64,000 bases of DNA, taken from the NCBI RefSeq assembly GCF_030445035.2, contig NC_080673.1, positions 188,275,216-188,339,215 of the forward strand. Direction: 5' to 3'. This document shows, piece by piece, positions 38,311-50,278 of the stretch; position 1 is the stretch's first letter; every line of letters starts with the position of its first letter. A program made the position numbers and the translations under genes. Under the pieces are notes generated by a model. That model did not search any database and was not told where the DNA came from. It worked only from the letters and a program-made list of their open reading frames with translations. This DNA comes from Dasypus novemcinctus. Taxonomy: Eukaryota; Chordata; Mammalia; Cingulata; Dasypodidae.

Positions 38311-38915
38311 GAGGCTCCCGGCGTCCCCAAGGAAGGTCCCAGGCGAAAAGTGTGGGTAGAGTCGTTGTTGATTGACATAGGGGTACCTGGAGAAGGATGC
38401 TTTACGGAAGGAGAAATCCGGGGAGGAGAGGAGAGGACGAGCTCCCAGTATCCTGTGCTGCAACCTTTTCATAGTGTGTCCACTTAATTAAATCGTATAC
38501 TTCTCTGGAGCATTACTAGTCGGTGTGCTCCAACTATTCTGCGAGCTGGGCCATCAACTCCTGCTCCAGCGTCTTCAGGAGTGAATGCCATAGCCACCTG
38601 CCAGCCCAGGTCTGGAATTTCATTGTTGTTTCCAGTCATATCTTTCCAGTCCATATGCTTTGAACTGCATATTGCATCCACATTTACTGGTCAAACAAAC
38701 AAAATGTGTTTTTGTCCTCTGGATTATTTTAATAAAACTGATGCTGCAAGAAATATATGCTCCCTTGCATTGCACCAGAAGTAGTAAAAAGTCCAAACCC
38801 TTTCAGTTGTGACTGCTGTGTTCTCTTGCCAACCCATACCCTTAACTTTTTGTCCAAGGATCACCGAACTATACAATTGGCATTGTCTGAGTATTCCAGG
38901 CTATTTAACCCATTC

Positions 38916-39142
38916 TTGGGCAGGCTGAACTTTCTTTCACACTGGACAGCTCTCCTTATAGGGCACACTCCTTGCGCGTGGGGCTCCCCTATGCAGGGAC
39001 ACTCGTGTGGCAGGGCACTCCTTGTGCACATCAGCATTGCACATGGGCCAGCTGCACACAGGTCAAGGAGGCCCAGGGTTTGAACCGCAGACCTCCCATG
39101 TGGTAGACAGACGCCCTAACCACTGGGCCAAGTCCGCCGCCC
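38916..39142 (-). mobile_element. DAS-type SINE, copy 7, lacking its 3' tail
   Basis: This is the reverse complement of the DAS head and about two thirds of the body: 'GGGTTTGAACC' (B box), then 'CACTGGGCCAAGTCCGC' (A box) at the head end, 39,142. The other end breaks off at 'TTGGGCAGGCTGAACTTTC' with no A-rich tail and no target-site duplication that I can see. Confidence 0.88.
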
Positions 39143-39359
39143 ATAGGATTCTTTTGAAACTTAAGAGTGAATGTTAACTGCCTGGGACACAGGAAGTACT
39201 CAAATATTAACTAGTCCTATCATTCAGGTGCAAGCTAGCTAAAATGAACATGGAGGACAAAGTAATTAGCAGATGTCTCAAACTATGTCTTGGTATTAGT
39301 GTGGAATCATGGATAAGACAAAGATTTTTCAGATCTTTCAAATAACCACACTTACCTGA

Positions 39360-39590
39360 AGGAGACTCTGCTAACAATCATCTAAACAGGGCTGGCCCTG
39401 TCCCTAACTAAAGGTCACAGGTCCTTTCTAAATAGCCAGCTCCAGGACTAGAAGTATAAAACCTCAGGTGCTACTAACTCCAGACTACTGCATTGCCCAT
39501 CTGATACCCCTATAACTTTATAAAGGCTCCATTTGTAAATAAAACCTCCCCCAATTCTACTATTTCAATGGTTCACTATATATTATACAC
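39360..39590 (+). repeat. Possible solo LTR end or other repeat, unclassified
   Basis: A short region has 'AGTATAAAACCTCAGGTGC' followed 90 bases later by 'GTAAATAAAACCTCCCCC', the spacing of a TATA box and a poly(A) signal in an LTR. There is no second copy in the window, so this is weak. Confidence 0.25.
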
Positions 39591-40973
39591 ATTATCAATT
39601 AGATAATAAATATAACCCAAACTAAATACTCGAGGTATTTTCCCATTGTTTTGATTCCTACTTAAGAAAGTTTAGTTTATTTATTTAGTGAGTGAGTTGT
39701 TTTATTATGTTTAAGTTGCCAAACATTTTTAAGAAAATATCAAGAAATTAGTGTCTTGGCCTTAATTACCTTAAAGAAAATCTCTTCCCTTTTGCACAAA
39801 TTACAGACCCACTGATTCTTCCCAGTGATTATTCTCAAATCCCATCATCAGGAAATAAGATGCAAGATGTTTTCTATGTAATTTATGGTACATCCTGTCA
39901 GGAAATTCTAGATGTAATCATAAAATCATTGAGTGCCCACTTACATATGGAAAAAATTAAGCAATGATGATAATTACTCAGGTAAAAGCAAGTAAGAACA
40001 ATGTGAATGAGCATATAGGGCAATATTGTGTAATTGAAATATAATGTGACCTGTAAAAAGAAACAGGTGAAATTAATTTTAGTAGTATATTTTTATTTAA
40101 CCCAATATATCCTGAATATTATCTTTTCAACAGGTAATAAATATAAAAATTAGTGTCATATTTCACATTCTTGTTATTACACTAAGTCTGTAAAATCTGG
40201 TGTGTGTATTATACACTCACAGCACAGTCAATTCAGCCTAGCCACATTTCAAGTGCTCAGTATCTGTGTGTTTACTGACTACCATACTGGACTATCTGAA
40301 GAAAGAACTATGACCTCAGATAGGTGAACACAAAACCACATAAATGTAATGATCAAAGAGTACACCCTTCATGTAGAGCACACTATTAAGTATCAGAAGA
40401 TCCGTCCAAAAGGAAAGCAAATTTTTTACATTTACATTTTTTATGGGAAAACTAATGACTTAAACATGAATCTTGGACTGTAGAATCATTAGTGCACGTA
40501 ACAATTTCCTTTATGATTCATGGCTGAACTTAATTTACTCCATAAATTCCTTATCTGACAATGGGAAAAAATATGATCTTCCTCTCTTGGAATGGTGTCA
40601 GTTCTTGGTGGGGAGAGGCATCTGTTTTCTGTTGTCATCTGCCTGCTCTGACATCTGCAGAGATGTACTTTAAAATTTCTGATTAAAATCATCTATCCAT
40701 GCACATTTTGTTTGTCTCTCATCACAGGTTTTCACTTAGAGATAATTCTGTTCTTCTCTCAAGTACCCAGGAAATATTTGATTCTCCTAATGCAGAGTGA
40801 AAGAAACCCACCCACTCCACATGCCACTGTGGAGGCCATGGGAACTCTGTGGGGTTGTTTCAGTGTCATTTGTCTCTATCCATCATGTGGCATGTCTTCT
40901 GATACTGCATACTTCTAGGTTGAGGGATATCTAGACTCTTATTAGCTCCAGGCCATAGTTAATGGGTGGAAGA

Positions 40974-41481
40974 TGTTAGGGGGATCACAGACACTTGCTC
41001 AGCCCTCACCTAACCCCTCCTCCTTAACTATTATGTGTCATGCCACAACCTGGGGGAGATGTTAAGTCAAATGAAAAGGCCCAGCCAGACCTTAAACCCC
41101 AAACCAGGAACAAGCAGCCCCAGATACTTATAAGAACAGGAATTCTAAGTATCAGGCCCCCATCCTCCCAAGGTGAACAAATGCCACACTCAAGCAGTAT
41201 AAAATTCGGCTGTCTTCTCCAGTATGAAGTAGGGTGTGGAGAACTGCCATTGATCAACCCCACCTGGAATAGTTTTCAGCTACTCCAGGAGATCAGCTGT
41301 GACAGCACTTCTTCCTTTGCTCTTTTGATCTTTTTGTGTTGTGTACGTGACAAGGAGATTATTAGTCCTTTCTGGACTCTTTAATATGTGCAAGTAAAAA
41401 ATAAGGAATCATTTGCTGAAAGTTTCTTTTGTACTCCTCACCTGTGTTCCCAGGATGTACCATGTAGCAACTTGTGCCACA
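40974..41481 (+). mobile_element. Solo LTR, copy B (same family as 34,597-35,081)
   Basis: The block begins TGTTAGGGGGATC and ends TTGTGCCACA. It contains 'AGTATAAAATTCGG' (possible TATA box), 'AAAAAATAAGG' about 190 bases later (possible poly(A) signal) and a U5-like end. It aligns with copy A, in the same orientation. No adjacent gag, pol or env sequence is recognisable. Confidence 0.65.
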
Positions 41482-41837
41482 GAGGAGCAACCCGTTGGGA
41501 AAGCAGAGCACATTGTCTCTTTGCTCTCAGACCTGCACCTTGACTCTGACTGATAACATAATCTTTCAAGTATTTGATACTTTGGATTTTGAAACTCCAA
41601 AACCAATAATTTTATTCTTGTCACCAGTACCCTTTGATGGCATACCTTTTTCTGATGAAGTAAATATAAAATATTTTGGTGGTTATCTGGATAGGAGAAG
41701 CAACATGGGGCACCCAGAAAATATAATTTTTACAGAAACACTTTTAAGATATTAGTAACCTATTTCCTATTTTAGTATCTTTTTATATGATTATTTTTAA
41801 TTCTGAGGGTTCAGTTGGAATAAGATAGCATTTAAAG

Positions 41838-42029
41838 CAGGCGTTCTTAACAAGGGGTCTGTGAGCTTGAATTGAAATTCAAAAAACATTATTCTTGTGG
41901 GGACATGTTGCTGTGGGCATGATATATTTATGATATAATACACAGTATAGTGTGGACTTAGTAAGGGGGCTATGGATTTCACCTGACTTGCAAAGGAGTC
42001 CATGGAACAAAAAAGGTTAAAAACCCCTG
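41838..42029. mobile_element. hAT-type MITE with inverted ends
   Basis: The ends CAGGCGTTCTTAAC and GTTAAAAACCCCTG are imperfect inverted repeats. The 8-bp flanks ATTTAAAG and ATTTTAAA are similar, as expected for an old hAT insertion. 'GGGGTCTGTGAGC' and 'AGGAGTCCATGG' follow the pattern of a eutherian hAT MITE. It carries no open frame. Confidence 0.65.
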
Positions 42030-42496
42030 ATTTTAAAAGTTCCATTCCAGTTAACTCAAGTATAGCCTGTTAAATTGAGAATTTGATACAGATTTTTTAA
42101 AAAAAGGGTTTAGTGTTATTAGAAAGCAGAGCATTAATGACATTTAAGTCAGCTCCTTAAGTCCTAGGTAATTAATTATTCCACTTTTCTTGGGTTAATC
42201 AGTCGTCTTTCATGAAGTCATTTCCAATAGGACTGAAAAAATGGAAAACTGACAGTTTCTCTGTATACTTTGACAGGTGTCTGTAATGTTGATGTCAGGC
42301 TATAAGGGAAACCCTGTTAACATGATTTCATTTCCTTACCATTAATAGTTAAGAGTATCTCATTATTTGCCAGGACTATTGGTTGGTTGGTTTGGTTTTA
42401 AAGTTTTGTGGTTTTTTGTTTTTTCCCCAGTTCTTTTTATTTCTAATCACTAGCTTATAGAGCAACTTTATGTCCTAGCCACTCACAGTGTGCTTT

Positions 42497-42640
42497 TCAG
42501 ATCAGTAGCAGCAGCATACCCCAGGGAGTTTGTAAGAAATGCAGAACCTTGGGCCCTACCCCAGACCGACTGAATCAGAATCTGCACTTTAACGAGATTC
42601 CCCAGATGATGGAAAGTACTTTACAGCTTGAGAAACACTG
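42497..42640 (+). mobile_element. MER5-like hAT MITE
   Basis: 'CAGCATACCCCAGGGAG', 'AAGAAATGCAGAACCTTGGGCCCTACCCCAGACC', 'CTGAATCAGAATCTGCA' and 'TTGAGAAACACTG' follow the MER5A consensus in order. The 5' end is truncated. Confidence 0.8.
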
Positions 42641-43249
42641 CTTTAGGGATGGTGACGGTAAAGCAGAAACTATCTCTTGATAAATGGTGGCGGTTTCTTT
42701 TGAAATCATTATAAAACCCACAATTTCAGAATGAAGGAGAGTGGAATTCCCTATGAGAGAGTATGATGCATAATAAAGCAATAGAGATTTATCAAATATT
42801 ACACTAAGCATAAGAACCTATTACGGACGTCAGGACATTGAAAAGGCTTTGGGGCCTTCTAATTCACCCCATAAATGTGTTATTATGATTGTCTTCAGCC
42901 GCATTCAACCTGGAACCAAAATACTGCTTTTAGAAAAAAAACAAATCGATTTGTCATCAGTAATGCCAGTCTTTGCATATGAGCATAAGTATGCTCGTAT
43001 GCAAACCGAGTCACCTAATTGCTGAAACATATTTATATTGACATCAGTTTGTAATTACATGTATATAATAACTCAGGAAGGTTAAGATTATTAGTTTGGT
43101 TAACTCTTCTCATATTTTGGCATTCATAAAAAGGACAGGTCTCACTACAGTACTGAGCTAATTAAAAATCTGGATTTGTTGGGATTTTTTCCTACCAGTC
43201 TTGCTTCTTAAAATGAGGAAAAAATCTTTGGTGTTGCTCAGAGCTCTCG

Positions 43250-43835
43250 AGGAAACCTCCAAAATAGATCAGGTATAAAATAAACAAATACTTCAAGTCT
43301 AAAAACAAAACAAATTTATTATATTACATTTCTGCAGCTCAGAAGTCCAAAACAGGTCTCTCAGGGCTAAAACCAAGGCGGAGGGCAGAGCTGAGTTCTG
43401 GTGCAGGAGCTCTGGGAGGCTCCCACAGTGCCTTGTGGCTGTAGTTGTGAGGTCCTGTTTTCTGGCTCAAAGGAAGATGAGGGCCTTTCCCACTTCTAGA
43501 GGCTACCATACTCCTCTGCTGGGGTTGAGGAGCTACCTCCATCTTCAAAGCCAGCAGCAATGGGGCGAGTCCCTCTCATGCTGGGAATCTCTCCTGTCTC
43601 TCCATTTTTGCTGCTCTCTGATTCACTCTCCTGCCTTCTTCCTCGATGAAGGATTCATGTGGTTACATTGGCTCCACCTGGATTATGCAGGATACTCTTC
43701 CTTTCTCAAGGTCCTTAACCTTAATCACATCTGCAAAGTCCTTTTTGCCAAGTAAAGTAGCATGTTCATAAATTTCAGGGATTAGGCCAAGGGCTCTCTT
43801 TGGGGGGCCATTACTCCACCTACAATACATGCAAA
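43250..43835 (-). mobile_element. MaLR-type LTR (MLT1-like)
   Basis: 'ACAAATTTATTATATTACATTTCTGCAGCTCAGAAGTCC', 'CTTCTAGAGGCTACC', 'TCCATCTTCAAAGCCAGCA', 'GATTCATGTGGTTACATTGG' and 'TTTGGGGGGCCATTACTCCACCTAC' are the reversed MLT1/MaLR words. Target-site repeats are not resolvable. Confidence 0.75.
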
Positions 43836-43879
43836 TGAATGCATTAGGTGAAGAAGTGGAAATAATGGTTTTTCACTGG

Positions 43880-44085
43880 AAGAAATAGTTCTAATGGTTA
43901 AAATATGGGCAAGCCTTCAGTGGGATTAATGACTTGGAAGGGGCTTGAGGGGGCATCTGAAGTCCTGGTTATGTTCTGATTCTAGATCTGGATGTTGGTT
44001 ACACTTTGTGAAAATCCAAAAAGTGGAACATTTACGATTTCAGTTATTTTCTGTTTGTTTGACTTCAATAAAAAGTTTAAGAAAT
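43880..44085 (+). mobile_element. LINE-1 3'-UTR fragment
   Basis: 'CTGAAGTCCTGGTTATGTTCTGATTCTAGATCTGGATGTTGGTTACAC' and 'TTGACTTCAATAAAAAGTTTAAG' are typical of the last 200 bases of L1MB-L1ME elements, including the AATAAA end. Confidence 0.75.
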
Positions 44086-44879
44086 CAAAGCAACTATGCA
44101 AAATGTTTTCTTCATTGATATGTTGTTTCTCACAGGGTTGGTATCATTTAAAATTATAGTATATGGAATTCCAAATATGTCTTTTCAATAAAAAAATAAT
44201 TACAAGTGACCAAGATTTTTAAATGCAATTGATTGCCAGACATTGATCTTTGAGTAATCAGGGACCAAATAACATAATAGATGACCTTAAATAGGATTTT
44301 TGAGAATGAAAAATCCATAAAAACATTTTTTTTTTTTTTGCTTTTAAAGAGTATAAACCTTCCTAGGTCAGAAACTAATACAAACGTTCTGAACATAGCA
44401 AGATGAATTAAAAAGTGCTACTCTCCTTGAAGAACGAATGAGAAATTGATAGTCACAAAATGATAATTTATTGAGATAGATACTTCAATAGAAGTATAGA
44501 TAAAATACGCTGAGAACCCCAACAAAGGACCAATTAATTCTGTCTCAAGTTAATGAGAGGAATAGTCATAGAAAGCCACGAAATCATACCTTTATACTAG
44601 ACCTTGAAGGACAAATGGGAGTTTTCAGATAAAGAAAAGTCAGAAGAGATTAGATGAACGATTGAAGATAACCGTCTAATTTTGGCCCCTTGAAACATCT
44701 CCAAAAAACAGTAAAGGGATATTTTAGAAACTCATAACCCCAAATGGATAGAGAGATCAGGAGAACAATCAAGAGCAATATGCAATTTTGGCAGTGGAAC
44801 CCTCATTTGGCAGAGCTCGAAAAGCCCTAGACCAGACACTTAAGAAGTAAAAACTTCAGAAATCAAGTTATCAGCTTCC

Positions 44880-46700
44880 ATTGATGACTCTTGCTGCTCT
44901 AATGCCAGAAAACAAACTCTCACAACACATCCGAGACAACTTCAGAAAGTGCCTTTTGCCAAAGCCTAGGTTTACTTTGGTTAAACTACTCATCATGCAG
45001 TTTTCTCCTACACCTGTCTGTCTTTGTGCCTACGGCTGATGACTCAGCCAGCCAGGGATAGGATGTATCGACCATCAGGGCTCTGCCGCAGGCACCATTC
45101 ACTTCCACGGCTGTAGGAACCCTGATCCTCAGCATAGATTCAGAGACTTGCTCTCTTAAGCATACGTCTCTCAAAAATTGTGAATCCTATTGCTGTTGAG
45201 ATAATTAGTACAAGTGCTCAAGTGAACTTGTGTGAAAGTCTTTCTAACATTTTACAACATCTAGGGAACACATCAAAAGAGTGGCATCTATTTAATCAAT
45301 GTGCAGGCAGATCTGTCTCATGTCTCACAAAGATGTACACCTGCTGCTGACTGGACTACCCCTGATTCCTCTGTATTTTCCTGTTCTCAACCTGATTTGA
45401 CGTTCGGTTCTCAAGTTTCACTTCCCATTAGTGTTCAGACTCAAACATTGTTACCTGGTTCTAAGGTAACTTCATCTATAGCTGCTCAGACTGATGCTTT
45501 TATAGATTCTTGTTTCCAGTCAGGCAGGATCTCCAGAGGAATTCAAACAAGTGGAGTGCAAAGTTTGACAGATGACCGAGTACACAACGGCCAAACTGTA
45601 ATTTGTGGAGACATTTTTGAGACTGTCCATTCACCATACGGTATTTCTACAAACAGCATTTTAAGTAACAGTTTATTAGCAGGGACTGTAACTCTTGATT
45701 TGTTACCTCAGAGTGATTCTAAAACATTAAATCACAATATTGAGAAATTTGTGCTAATTATAAACTTCAGTGCACAGAGTAATATGCTTTCTTCACAAAA
45801 CGTGACTGATTATTGGACCCAAGTCATAGATTTATTAAGTGATTTAGAAAACATCTTGTCAAGTAACCTGTCTGTTTAAACATTGGATAATTGTAGTCTT
45901 TTATCTGATGCAAATACTGACCCTGACACACAGCTTCCATCTGGCTCAACTCAGAATCCTGTAATAGATTTTGGTATTGAAGAATTCTTTTCAGTCTCAA
46001 ATATTCAAATCAAACTGAAGAGAGTGAGTGTAGTAACATGAACCCTGTACCAGTCTTGGGATCCCTGGACGTAGAGGCCAAAACTGACTTTTTTTACTTG
46101 CAGACAAATCTATTCGTTCCTATAGTTGAGGGGGAAATTCTAATTCCTGAGGCCTTGAAATGTTTAATACACAGATTCAGACAGACATAAACTTCTTTTT
46201 AGACGGTTGCCTTCATCTGCATCTGAAACACTCCAGCTTTTCCATGAGTACTGATTCATCTGACACAGATATCCAAAGAGAACAGATTTCCACTGATAAA
46301 AATACACTTGATCTAGAAAGCAAATTTCAGTTGAACAGTACAGAGATACAGGCCATGAATTTTGGTTTTGAAACACCTCCAGGGAGTTTATTCTTCACGA
46401 GCAATAACACTCAAACAATAATGGATGACTTTCTTTTAGACAATTTTGCCTGGAATATGAGAGAATGTCATTTCAGTTCTGTAGAAACCCAGACATGTGT
46501 GGAACTTCACACAGTGTCCAACTTCTAAAAGTGACATCCACATATGGGACTGCATTTACAAATTTCTTCTAGATTTAGAAAATGGGGAATGGGTAAAGCA
46601 GTATTAACTATTGAAGATAGTTTATTTACAGTTGCTTAGATTCTTTGTTTCTTGGCCTTTTGTCTTATAAATATGAAATTTTCATATAAATATGAGTGCA
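44880..46700 (+). pseudogene. Decayed ATMIN (ASCIZ) retrocopy, C-terminal part
   Basis: Translated pieces match the C-terminal half of ATMIN, the zinc-finger protein that binds dynein light chain DYNLL1 through many TQT motifs. Recognisable parts are LPKPRFTLVKLLIMQFSPTP (about 44,960-45,020), SLPISVQTQTLL, SSIAAQTDAFIDSCFQS, DLLSDLENILSSNL, DTQLPSGSTQNP, IEEFFSVSNIQ and the C-terminal end LHTVSNF (stop at 46,526-46,528). Stops and frameshifts break it: in-frame stops before 45,300, a CAA-to-TAA type change at 45,877-45,879 and frame changes near 45,290, 46,010 and 46,150. A 3'-UTR-like stretch continues past the stop to about 46,700. What is seen would all lie in ATMIN's large last exon, so intron loss cannot be shown; retroposition is inferred. 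The 5' end is uncertain. Confidence 0.85.
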
Positions 46701-46719
46701 TTATAAAATATAAGACATT

Positions 46720-49240
46720 GATAAAAAGAAAAGTACCATATGATCATCTCAATTGATACAGAAAAGGCATTTGCTGAAATCCAACATGCTTTCTTGATAA
46801 ATACACTCAGAAAACCAGTAGAAGGGAACTTCCTCAACATGATAAAGGTCATATATGAAAACCCACAGCTAACGTCATACTCAATGGTGAAAGATTAAAG
46901 ATTTTCTCCTAAGATCAGGAAGAAGACAAGGATGCCTGCTTTCACCACTGCTAATCAGCATTATATTGGCAGTTCTAGCCATAACAATTAGGGAAGAAAA
47001 AAACAAAAGGCATCTGCTTTGGAAAGGAAGAAGTTAAACTATCCCTATTCACAGATGAAATGATTCTATATACAGAAAATCCAAAAGAATCTACAAGAAA
47101 GCTACCAGAGTTGAATTCACCAAAGTGGCAGGGTATAATATCAACATGCAAAAATCAATGATGTTCCTATAGAGCAGCAATGAATAAATTTTAATGAAAT
47201 TTAAAAATATCCTAATTAATGGAAAGATATCGTTTGCTCATAGAAAACTTGATATCATCAAGATGTCAATGCTACCCAAAGTTTATAGATTCCATGTTAC
47301 CCCAATCAAAATTCTAATATTATTCTTTGAAGAAATGGAAAATCTAACAATCAATTCATAGGAAGGACAAGAGATCCTGAACAGCCAAAGCCATCTTGTA
47401 AAAGAACTTACACTCCCCCATTTCAAAATTCATTACAAATCTACAGTAATCAAACCAACATGGTACTGGCACAAGGATAGACATATAGATGAAGGAATAG
47501 AATTGAGAGCTCAGAAATAAATCCACACATCTATGACAAGTTGATTTTTGACAAGAGTTCCAAGTCCACTCATGGGGGTGGGGCGTTAGGGGGAAGAATA
47601 GTCTCTACAACAAATACCGCTAGGCAAACTGTATATCCAAATGTGTAAGAATGAAAATGGACCCCTACCTCATACCATATACAAAAATTAATTCAAAATT
47701 GATCAGTGGCCTAAATATAAGAGCTAAAACTATAAAAATCATAAAAAAAAGTCAAAAGGAAATATCTACAGGACTTTATTAAGGAAAGGATTCTTAGACT
47801 TTATACCAAAAGCACAAGGAAAAACAGAAAAAAAAATGGGGCTTCATCACAAATATTAAGAACTATTTGTCCATCAAAGGTCATTATCAGGAAAGTGAGA
47901 AGACAAACTACACTGACTATGAGAAAATATTTAAAAACCACATATCAGATAAGGGTTTAATATGCAGACTACATAAAGAACTCCTGCAACAAAAAAGAAA
48001 ATGATCCAGTTTAAAAATGGGCAAATAGACATTTCTCCAAAGAAGATATACAAATAGCCAATGAGCATAAGTAAAGATGCCCAATATCATTAGCTATTCA
48101 AAATCACTATGGGGAAGCAGATTTGGCTCAACTGACAGAGCATTCGTCTACCATATGGGAGGTCCAGGGTTCAAACCCAGGGCCTCCTGACCCGTGTGGT
48201 GAGCTGGCCCACTCGCAGTCCTGATGCACACAAGGAGTGTTGTGCCACACAAGGGTGTCCCCCACGTAAGGGAGCCCTATGCACAAGGAGTGCGCCCCTG
48301 CAAGGAAAGCCGCCCCACATGAAAAAAAAACGTAGTCTGCCCAGGAGTGGCGCATCACACAGAGTGAGGTGACGTAGCAAGATGACACAACAAAAAGAGA
48401 CACAGATTCCCAGCAATAATGCAAGCAGACACAGGACAATACAAAGCAAAAGCACATAGAGAGCAGCAATGGTGGGGGGAGAGAAATAAATAAAAATCTT
48501 TAAAAAACTGGCAAAACCACAATGAGATTCCACCTCACATCCACTAGAATAGCTATTATTTAAAAAACAGAAAATAGCAAGTATTAGTGAGGATGTAAAG
48601 AAATGAATATTGGTGGTTGGCATGTAAAATGGTACAGCTGCTGTGGAAAAGAGTTTGGCAGTTGCTCAAGAAGTTAAGCATAGAAGTATGATATGACCCA
48701 TCAGTCCCACTTCTAGGTATAGTCCCAAAATAATTGAAAGCAGGGACTTGAACCAATATTTGTACAGCAACATTCATAGCAGCATTATTCGGCCTAACCC
48801 AAATGTTCCCCAACAGATGAATGGATAAACAAAATGTGGTACATGCATACAATAGAAAATTATTCGGCTGTTCAAAGGAATGAAATTCAATGTATGCTAA
48901 AACATAGGTGAACCTTGAAGACGTAATACTGAGTGAAATCAGCTAGACACTAAAGGAGAGCTATTGTATGATGACACATATAATATGACTAGAATATTCA
49001 AATTCATAGAGACAGAAAATTGAGTACAGATTACCAGGGATGAGGGGCTGGGGGAATTGGGAGTTACTGCTTACTGGGTACAGGGTTTTTTGTTCAGGTG
49101 CAAATCCAGATTAAAAATTTTGGTAATGAATGGTGGTGTGATAATATGATTAATGCCACTGCACTGTATGCCTGGTAGTGGTTTAGATGGGAAATTTTAT
49201 GTTGTATATATTTTACCATAATTTAAAAAGAAGAAAAAAG
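46720..49240 (+). mobile_element. 5'-truncated LINE-1 (ORF2 3' half and 3' UTR), interrupted by a SINE
   Basis: The start 'ATATGATCATCTCAATTGATACAGAAAAGGCATTT' lies in the middle of ORF2. 'GGAAGAAGACAAGGATGCC', 'TCCCTATTCACAGATGA', 'AATCTACAGTAATCAAACCAACATGGTACTGGCAC' and 'AAAACCACAATGAGATTCCACCTCACATCC' follow in L1 order. Stops and indels occur throughout. A SINE splits it at 48,111. Confidence 0.92.
48111..48511 (+). mobile_element. DAS-type SINE, copy 8, older and diverged, nested in L1
   Basis: The head GGGGAAGCAGATTTGGCTCA has an altered A box, but the B box GGTTCAAACCC and the body are clear. Flanking repeats CAAAATCACTATG (48,099-48,111) and CAAAACCACAATG (48,512-48,524) match at 11 of 13 positions, so the duplication has decayed more than at the other copies. 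Confidence 0.88.
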
Positions 49241-49715
49241 AGACTAAAGAGACAATGACAATTAGTTGCAAATTTAGTACATGATCTTGGACTGGATCTA
49301 ATAACAAAGAAAAAAATTCCCGAAGGTCGCTATTGGAACAATTGGAAAAAATTGGAATATAGGCTGAATACTTTATATCAATGCTAAATTTCTTGAATTG
49401 CACTTAATGCAGTTACATATGTGAATATTCTTGTTCTTAGGAAACATACATGGAAGTATTAAGTGTTAAAGGAGCATGATGCATGCAATTTACACACAAA
49501 TGTTTAGGAAAAGGATAGTATTGGATAGATAGAATGGGTGGAGTAAAGGAAAGGAAGAGAAAGAATATTGTAAAAAATATGGCAACATGTTAAAAGTTGG
49601 TAAATCTGAATATTCGGACGGGGGTATATTGGAGTTCTTTGTATTGTTTTTGTATTATTTTTGCAACTTTCTTCTAAGTTTGAAAATATTTCAAAATAGG
49701 TTTTTGTTTTGTTTT
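49240..49715 (+). mobile_element. Second L1M 3'-UTR fragment
   Basis: 'GTACATGATCTTGGACTGGATC', 'TTGGAACAATTGGAAAAAATTGGAATATAGGCTG', 'TTCTTGTTCTTAGGAAA' and 'AAGTTTGAAAATATTTCAAAAT' are the 3'-UTR words of L1MB/L1MC elements. It directly follows the L1 above and may be a separate insertion. Confidence 0.6.
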
Positions 49716-49796
49716 GTTTTGTTTTTTTAAAGTCTTCAAGCATCAGGAATTTTCTCCCTCTCACCATTGCTGGTTCAAAGAGCAAGCTTCCCTGGA

Positions 49797-50278
49797 TTAT
49801 AGTCTTTTTAATTTCCTGAGCTGCTCAAGCAAATACCATGAAATGGTTTGGCTTAAACAATGGAAATTTACAAGCTTGCGGTTTTGAGGCTGAAAGAAAG
49901 TCCCAATCAGGGAGTCAGCACCATGATGCTTTCTTCCTGAAGACCAGAATTCTGGGGCTGGCTGCTGTCAATCCAGCTCCTCTGTCACATGGCAAGTCAT
50001 ATGGCTGCATCTTCTGGTCCTTCCCTTCTCCTCTGGGTTCTGTTGATTTCAGCTTCTGGCTATTCCCTCCTTGGCTTTCCTTCTCTGTCTGAGTTTCATT
50101 CTCTTATAAAAGACTATAGTAAGAGGATTAAGACCCATTCTAATTAAGATGGGCTACATCTTAACTAAAATAATCTCATCAAATGGTCCTACTTACAATA
50201 GGTTCATACCCACAGGATTGTATCAACCTTAAGAACATGTTCTTCTGAGGTACAAACAGGTCCAAACCACCACATGCA
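49797..50278 (-). mobile_element. MaLR-like LTR, reversed
   Basis: 'AAATACCATGAAATGG', 'CTTAAACAATGGAAATTTACAAGC', 'TTATAAAAGACTATAGTAAGAGGATTAAGACCCATTCTAATTA' and 'GGTACAAACAGGTCCAAACCACCACA' have the general order of a reversed MaLR LTR. The subfamily is not identified. Confidence 0.55.

Larger units (their letters stand above)
37860..38340. promoter_or_regulatory. PACRGL: CpG-rich PACRGL promoter
   Basis: GC content and CpG density rise sharply here against an AT-rich background. The segment holds a CRE palindrome TGACGTCA (38,233-38,240), a CCAAT box (38,263-38,267), an X-box-like inverted repeat (38,297-38,310) and two GGTCCT(T)AGCAAC units (37,947-37,959 and 37,969-37,980). It lies 5 kb upstream of the PACRGL start codon, as expected for a promoter with a noncoding first exon. 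No TATA box is seen. Confidence 0.85.

Noticed and set aside
34597-41481. One provirus with both LTRs
   Set aside because: The interval contains the PACRGL CpG promoter, a DAS SINE and other non-viral sequence, and no gag, pol or env blocks. The LTR copies also look too diverged and are better explained as solo LTRs.
45301-45879. An intact 192-codon gene
   Set aside because: It begins with GTG, has no upstream coding context in frame, and is clearly an internal piece of a broken ATMIN copy that goes on in other frames.
46720-49240. A reverse transcriptase gene that might be active
   Set aside because: It is a 5'-truncated L1 lacking the endonuclease and most RT sequence, full of stops and split by a SINE.
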